Assembly (NCBI GenBank): GCA_033764445.1
Contig: JANRIZ010000165.1
Location: forward strand, 1-27,019
Reading direction: 5' to 3'
DNA from: JANRIZ01 sp033764445
GTDB lineage: Bacteria; Verrucomicrobiota; Verrucomicrobiia; JAWXBN01
Length of the DNA stretch: 27,019 nt
The position numbers were made by a program, and so were the translations under genes. Numbering within the stretch: position 1 is the stretch's first letter; each line of letters starts with the position of its first letter. Below, one piece after another: positions 24,636 to 27,019 of this stretch. The notes under the pieces were generated by a model, which did not search any database, was not told where the DNA came from, and saw only the letters and a program-made list of their open reading frames with translations.

Positions 24636-24744
24636 CAAGGCAGTGGACTCAACGACTACCCGCCGTCACGCCCCGTGCTTGGTCGCTACGCTCCCGGCAC
24701 GGGCCGCGCCGTCGGGCAGTCGTGAGTCACTTTGAACGTTAGGC
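24630..24744 (+). other. attC site 3 (cassettes 3/4)
   Basis: Begins ACCTAAC, the reverse complement of the GTTAGGT opening cassette 3, and ends GTTAGGC. Arms AGTGgACTCAaCGACTaCCCG and CGGGCAGTCGTGAGTCACT pair with extrahelical bases. A large terminal region with GCCCCGTGC/GCACGGGCC extends the hairpin to 115 bases. Confidence 0.9.
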
Positions 24745-24755
24745 CACTCGACGCC

Positions 24756-25016
24756 ATGACCACGCGCTCCAAAAGATTTCTAGTTGTCGTTGTCGGGGTG
24801 TTTCTGGTTTACGCAGTCACACCGTTCTTCGCTGGAGTGTTTGGAACATACGATAGACGCGGTCCGAAGATTTTTGCGGAGAGTCACCACGAGTCACTTT
24901 ACAGAATGGGCTATGCTTTGTTTCACGACGACACGCCACGCATTCCATACATGCGAGAGCGGCCTTGGTTTTACGGCGTCGCTGGTGCTACGATACCTAA
25001 ACACGGAGATATTTGA
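24756..25016 (+). CDS. Small membrane-anchored protein (cassette 4)
   Basis: The 86-residue product has an N-terminal transmembrane or signal segment (FLVVVVGVFLVYAVTPFFAGVF) followed by a hydrophilic tail rich in aromatic residues (HESLYRMGYALFHDD, then ERPWFYGVAG). The ATG at 24756 was chosen; an earlier in-frame start would lie in the attC. Unrecognised family. The whole cassette is 352 bases, about as small as ORF-bearing cassettes get. Confidence 0.6.
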   Translation: MTTRSKRFLVVVVGVFLVYAVTPFFAGVFGTYDRRGPKIFAESHHESLYRMGYALFHDDTPRIPYMRERPWFYGVAGATIPKHGDI

Positions 25017-25033
25017 GTTATGACGATGACGTG

Positions 25034-25096
25034 GCCTAACCATGCGCTCCAGCGAATCTCGCGCCGCGCTCGATCGCTGAGCTTGAACCGTTAGAT
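25034..25096 (+). other. attC site 4 (cassettes 4/5)
   Basis: Begins GCCTAAC (the matching complement GTTAGGC opens cassette 4; the match extends to 10 bases with GTGGCCTAAC) and ends GTTAGAT. Arms GCTCcAGCGA and TCGCTGAGC pair with one extrahelical C. 63 bases, nearly the same as attC 6. Confidence 0.9.
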
Positions 25097-25114
25097 GACT
25101 ACGATTTACTTCCC

Positions 25115-25510
25115 ATGAAGTCTCCCGAAGAAAAGCTCGAGATGATGCGCCAACAAGTTATCTCCAAGGTTCGTTGGGGAGCACAGCAGCAGGAGGTACT
25201 TGACTGGCTTCGGGAGAAACACAGCATTGTGGGACCAGAAGCAGAACAGCTTTTCACCCAGGCGACTCGCGCCAGAACCAAGCGCATCCGCGAGAACGCG
25301 CTCATCCGACTTGTCCTCTCTGTCCTCGGCATAGCCGGGGTAGCCGTTTTCTTTGCTACCCGTTTTGGCATGGGCGTCATCGTTTATGGTGGATCCAGCA
25401 CAGTCATCGCCACGGTTCTTGTTGCCGCCCTCGGCTGGCTGAGCATCACCACGTTCATCCGCAGTCTCGCGCAGTTACTCACCGGCGAGAAGGCTGGGCC
25501 AGCCGATTAG
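25115..25510 (+). CDS. Small two-helix membrane protein (cassette 5)
   Basis: The 131-residue product begins with a charged helical cytoplasmic domain of about 60 residues (SPEEKLEMMRQQVISKVRWG, then DWLREKHSIVGPEAEQLFTQ). Two transmembrane segments follow (LVLSVLGIAGVAVFFATRFG and VIATVLVAALGWLSI), then a short polar tail. A predicted coiled or helical cytoplasmic part attached to a membrane hairpin suggests a small sensor or regulatory membrane protein, but no family is recognised. It is the sole gene of its 498-base cassette. Confidence 0.65.
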   Translation: MKSPEEKLEMMRQQVISKVRWGAQQQEVLDWLREKHSIVGPEAEQLFTQATRARTKRIRENALIRLVLSVLGIAGVAVFFATRFGMGVIVYGGSSTVIATVLVAALGWLSITTFIRSLAQLLTGEKAGPAD

Positions 25511-25522
25511 CCATTTACCGCC

Positions 25523-25594
25523 ATCTAACAATTTAAGGAATGTAGAGAACTTGGGATGCAGAGCATCCCAAGTTCTTAGCATTCTGTGTTGAAC
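25523..25594 (+). other. attC site 5 (cassettes 5/6)
   Basis: Begins ATCTAAC (complement of the GTTAGAT opening cassette 5) and ends GTTGAAC. The inner structure is unusual: GAATG, an unpaired TAG, then a perfect 14-bp stem AGAACTTGGGATGC/GCATCCCAAGTTCT with loop AGA, then TAG and CATTC. The stem could also act as a terminator for the cassette 5 gene. 72 bases. Confidence 0.85.
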
Positions 25595-25778
25595 GACGCC
25601 GGGGGGAAGAGGTTGACGTCAGGAAGAATGTAACCTCGGTCGACTCTGACCCCTTCCCGATGGAATACGGGATGAAATTGGGCGGTGAACGGTTTTAGAA
25701 TTTCTTGCGGAAAGTGTTTTGAGTATTGATTAAGAAATCCACTTGTCGGACAGACGGGTCCCTGCGATGCGGTTGATT

Positions 25779-25825
25779 GGGGAGCGCGCGCGCCCTCGCG
25801 TGCAAGAGACGACGCCCCCGTCGTC
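25779..25825 (+). repeat. Double-hairpin repeat, copy D (covariant stems)
   Basis: GGGGAGC, then GCGCGCG / CCCT / CGCGTGC (25786-25803, one G-T pair), linker AAGA, then GACGACG / CCCC / CGTCGTC (25808-25825). Hairpin 2 has a different stem sequence from copies A-C yet is still a perfect 7-bp stem with a CCCC loop and a four-base linker, i.e. compensatory change. Confidence 0.82.
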
Positions 25826-25889
25826 GGAACCGTGGAATGGACGGATAAGGTTTAATTGACGGTTAACCCTTGCAGGAGAGAGACGTTTT

Positions 25890-25939
25890 CTTCGGGGCGT
25901 GGGCGCCCCAAAGGGCATGCGGGGGCGCACGCGCTCCCC
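25890..25939 (-). repeat. Double-hairpin repeat, copy E (minus strand)
   Basis: On the minus strand, GGGGAGC (25933-25939) is followed by GCGTGCG / CCCC / CGCATGC (25915-25932, one G-T pair), a two-base linker, and CTTTGGGGCG / CCCA / CGCCCCGAAG (25890-25913), a 10-bp stem with one wobble. The second stem is unrelated in sequence to those of copies A-D but keeps the four-base C-rich loop. Confidence 0.75.
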
Positions 25940-26060
25940 ATGCGGAGACGGAATCTCATGACGAAGGACACCAGCTTGAGATCATCGGCAAACGTTTTCA
26001 GGATTGCATGGGAATGGCTTTTTTTATATTCATAGGTTGTAGTCTGTTGGTTTGAGTGTT

Positions 26061-26091
26061 GAGCCCGGCCTGCTTCATACAGGCCGGGCTC
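26061..26091 (+). terminator. Perfect 12-bp hairpin in cassette 6
   Basis: GAGCCCGGCCTG and CAGGCCGGGCTC form a perfect 12-bp stem with a 7-base loop (CTTCATA). It is followed by TCTAACC, not a T-run. It lies between copy E and attC 6 and could terminate a transcript crossing this cassette or be part of a structured RNA. Confidence 0.55.
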
Positions 26092-26134
26092 TCTAACCCT
26101 CACAAAATCCATTAACTTGAAAACTTTCAAAACC

Positions 26135-26154
26135 GCCCCGAATGCTTTCGGGGC
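26135..26154 (+). terminator. 8-bp hairpin before attC 6
   Basis: GCCCCGAA and TTCGGGGC form a perfect 8-bp stem around TGCT, ending 3 bases before the attC 6 boundary and followed by TTCGTT. It is terminator-like in position at the end of the cassette; the T-tract is weak. Confidence 0.45.
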
Positions 26155-26157
26155 TTC

Positions 26158-26222
26158 GTTCAACCATGCGCTCCAGCGAATCTCCGCTCCGCTTCGGGAT
26201 CGCTGAGCTTGAACCGTTAGGC
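26158..26222 (+). other. attC site 6 (cassettes 6/7)
   Basis: Begins GTTCAAC (complement of the GTTGAAC opening cassette 6) and ends GTTAGGC. Arms GCTCcAGCGA and TCGCTGAGC as in attC 4, with an extrahelical C; the loop arm is CTCCGCTCCGCTTCGGGA. 65 bases. Confidence 0.9.
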
Positions 26223-26235
26223 AGCTTCGACATCC

Positions 26236-26646
26236 GTGAGCACCCCATCACTCGTTACAGCTTTCTATGAGCGCATCTGGAATGCAGGCGACTTCGCAGC
26301 CATCCCGGAGCTGCTTGCAGAGGGGCTCGTATTTCGAGGCTCGTTAGGCTGTGAGTTGCGCGGTCACCAAGAATTTAGAGATTACGTTTGCTCGGTGCGC
26401 GGCAGCCTCAGCAATTACCGGCGCGAGGTTCTTGACTGAGTTGCGGAGGGAGACCACGCATTTGCTCGGATGCGTTTTTCGGGCCTGCACACCGGAGTTT
26501 TCCGAGGGGTTCAGCCAACACACAAGCAGGTTCAGTGGCTTGGCGCGGCGTTGTTTCATTTTGAGTGTGGGGTCATCTCGGAGTTGTGGGTTCTCGGAGA
26601 CCTCGCTAGTTTAGACCATGACCTTACAGCCGACCAAGTGGCCTAA
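26236..26646 (+). pseudogene. SnoaL-like/ester cyclase family protein with an in-frame TGA (cassette 7)
   Basis: From the GTG at 26236, 67 codons (STPSLVTAFYERIWNAGDFA, a typical SnoaL-like first helix, then FRGSLGCELRGHQEF) end at a TGA at 26437-26439. The same frame continues without interruption for 68 codons to a TAA at 26644: VAEGDHAFARMRFSG, then LHTGVFRGVQPTHKQVQWLG and GVISELWVLGDLASL. These are the missing C-terminal strands of a NTF2-fold SnoaL/ester cyclase protein, and the combined length of about 136 residues is normal for the family. A single nonsense change, or a sequencing error, has therefore split the gene. The second half has no start codon of its own. The TAA overlaps the start of the next attC, as is common in cassettes. 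Confidence 0.8.
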
Positions 26647-26647
26647 C
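26641..26647 (+). other. Truncated attC at the end of cassette 7
   Basis: GCCTAAC is the reverse complement of the GTTAGGC that opens cassette 7, so it is the left end of that cassette's attC. The bases that follow (AGGTTGTTGAGAAAATC) do not form the expected arms, and no matching right end is seen before the insertion sequence, so the site has been cut off. Confidence 0.7.
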
Positions 26648-26754
26648 AGGTTGTTGAGAAAATCAAATCTTCAGAATTGGGTATTATTTTCGACCATCAT
26701 TTTATGGCTCCTGAACAAAAAGAATTGATTGTAGGGCATTTTAAATGCAAATAA
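26647..26754 (+). pseudogene. 3' remnant of an unidentified gene
   Basis: An open frame of 35 codons without a start (VVEKIKSSELGIIFDHHFMA, then PEQKELIVGHFKCK) runs from the broken attC to a TAA at 26752. The composition is protein-like and AT-richer than the flanks, suggesting the tail of a gene whose 5' part was lost when the array was rearranged. No family recognised. Confidence 0.35.
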
Positions 26755-26779
26755 ATTTCAGTTCTTTTTATAATTTTTC

Positions 26780-27019
26780 GGCTCTTCGGGTTTTCGAGTG
26801 GGTAAAAAAAGGGGGGGTTAGGAGTCTGGGAGCATACAGGTGAGGATTTTGAGTCTGAGGTAATCTTCGTCGCGGAGGCCGTAGGCACGGCGTTGGATGA
26901 CGCGGACTTTGTTGTTGAGGCCTTCGACAAAGCCCAAAGCCACTTTGTTTTGATCCTCGCAGTAGGCGGCGATTCCGTCCCAGTGTTTTTCGACAAGTTC
27001 TGCAAACTTCTCATAGGGT
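26780..27019 (-). mobile_element. Right part of an ISL3-family insertion sequence (partial)
   Basis: The sequence from 26780, GGCTCTTCGGGTTTTCGAGT, resembles an ISL3-type terminal inverted repeat, and a transposase stop codon lies 38 bases inside it, as is usual for the 3' end of such elements. The element continues past the window edge, so the other end and any target duplication cannot be seen. Confidence 0.6.
26818..27018 (-). CDS. ISL3-family transposase, C-terminal part
   Basis: Reading the minus strand from the window edge gives 66 residues ending in a stop at 26818-26820. They include ALGFVEGLNNKVRVIQRRAY, then GLRDEDYLRLKILTC, the highly conserved end of the DDE_Tnp_ISL3 domain; the glutamate in FVEGLNN is the likely third catalytic acidic residue. 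The N-terminal zinc finger, HTH and the two catalytic aspartates are beyond the window. The frame is open throughout, so the element may be intact. Confidence 0.9.
   Translation of the reverse strand, partial: PYEKFAELVEKHWDGIAAYCEDQNKVALGFVEGLNNKVRVIQRRAYGLRDEDYLRLKILTCMLPDS

Larger units (their letters stand above)
25589..26216 (+). other. Cassette 6: ORF-less, structure-rich integron cassette
   Basis: The cassette is bounded by GTTGAAC (25588-25594) and GTTCAAC (26158-26164), exact reverse complements. Within it no open frame on either strand has a convincing start, ribosome binding site or known motif. It contains double-hairpin copies D and E in opposite orientations, a 12-bp hairpin (26061-26091) and an 8-bp hairpin (26135-26154). 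A GACTCTGACCCCTT phrase near 25645 resembles sequence often seen beside insertion elements. It could carry a non-coding RNA, a regulatory element, or a decayed gene. Confidence 0.65.

Noticed and set aside
25852..26163. 103-codon minus-strand ORF in cassette 6
   Set aside because: It starts inside the attC end, runs through a large hairpin and the copy E repeat, and has no domain or ribosome binding site.
26437..26439. TGA read as selenocysteine in the SnoaL-like gene
   Set aside because: No SECIS-like hairpin was seen right after the codon, the family has no selenoproteins known to me, and a nonsense mutation or sequencing error is simpler.

Overview
The window looks like a chromosomal segment of a high-GC, Gram-negative-type bacterium, most likely from the Verrucomicrobiota or a close PVC relative. 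This rests on gene content: a LepB with a long insertion between its catalytic residues, an OprB-family porin, several lipoproteins, and a sugar-catabolic flavour (PhyH/AraC pair, sugar isomerase/epimerase, D-lyxose isomerase with a PfkB kinase). It also rests on intergenic spaces filled with short-period repeats. The assignment is inference; no rRNA or other taxonomic marker is present.

Positions 1-21007 are ordinary backbone: a partial exported protein (minus), lepA-lepB (plus), a Dph6-related ATP pyrophosphatase behind a DUF6580 membrane protein (minus), a PhyH dioxygenase divergent from an AraC regulator, and a GT2 glycosyltransferase (minus). A plus-strand run follows: lipoprotein, TIM-barrel isomerase, mscL, BamE-like lipoprotein, gluQ, HNH protein. 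Then come a zinc-type ABC binding protein and an OprB porin (minus) behind a palindromic operator, D-lyxose isomerase plus PfkB kinase and phoH (plus), an amidohydrolase-bioF-bioD operon (minus), and a glycerate kinase (plus). bioF carries an in-frame insertion of about 89 codons made of tandem repeats.

From about 21726 to 26647 the window is an integron-type gene cassette array. Six complete attC sites and one truncated one can be read directly. The 7-base end of every cassette is the exact reverse complement of its own start, and the attC arms pair with extrahelical bases. No integron integrase is visible, so in this window it behaves as a CALIN (attC cluster lacking an integrase). The cassettes encode a GIY-YIG nuclease-like protein, an unknown soluble protein, a two-gene membrane/exported pair, two small membrane proteins, a cassette with no credible ORF, and a SnoaL-like protein interrupted by one in-frame TGA. 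An ISL3-family transposase end closes the window on the right.

The most interesting items are: (1) a dispersed double-hairpin repeat with five copies, whose stems covary while the 7-4-7 geometry is kept, two of them inside the ORF-less cassette; (2) the cassette array itself, especially the overlapping two-gene cassette of unknown function; (3) the repeat domain inside bioF.
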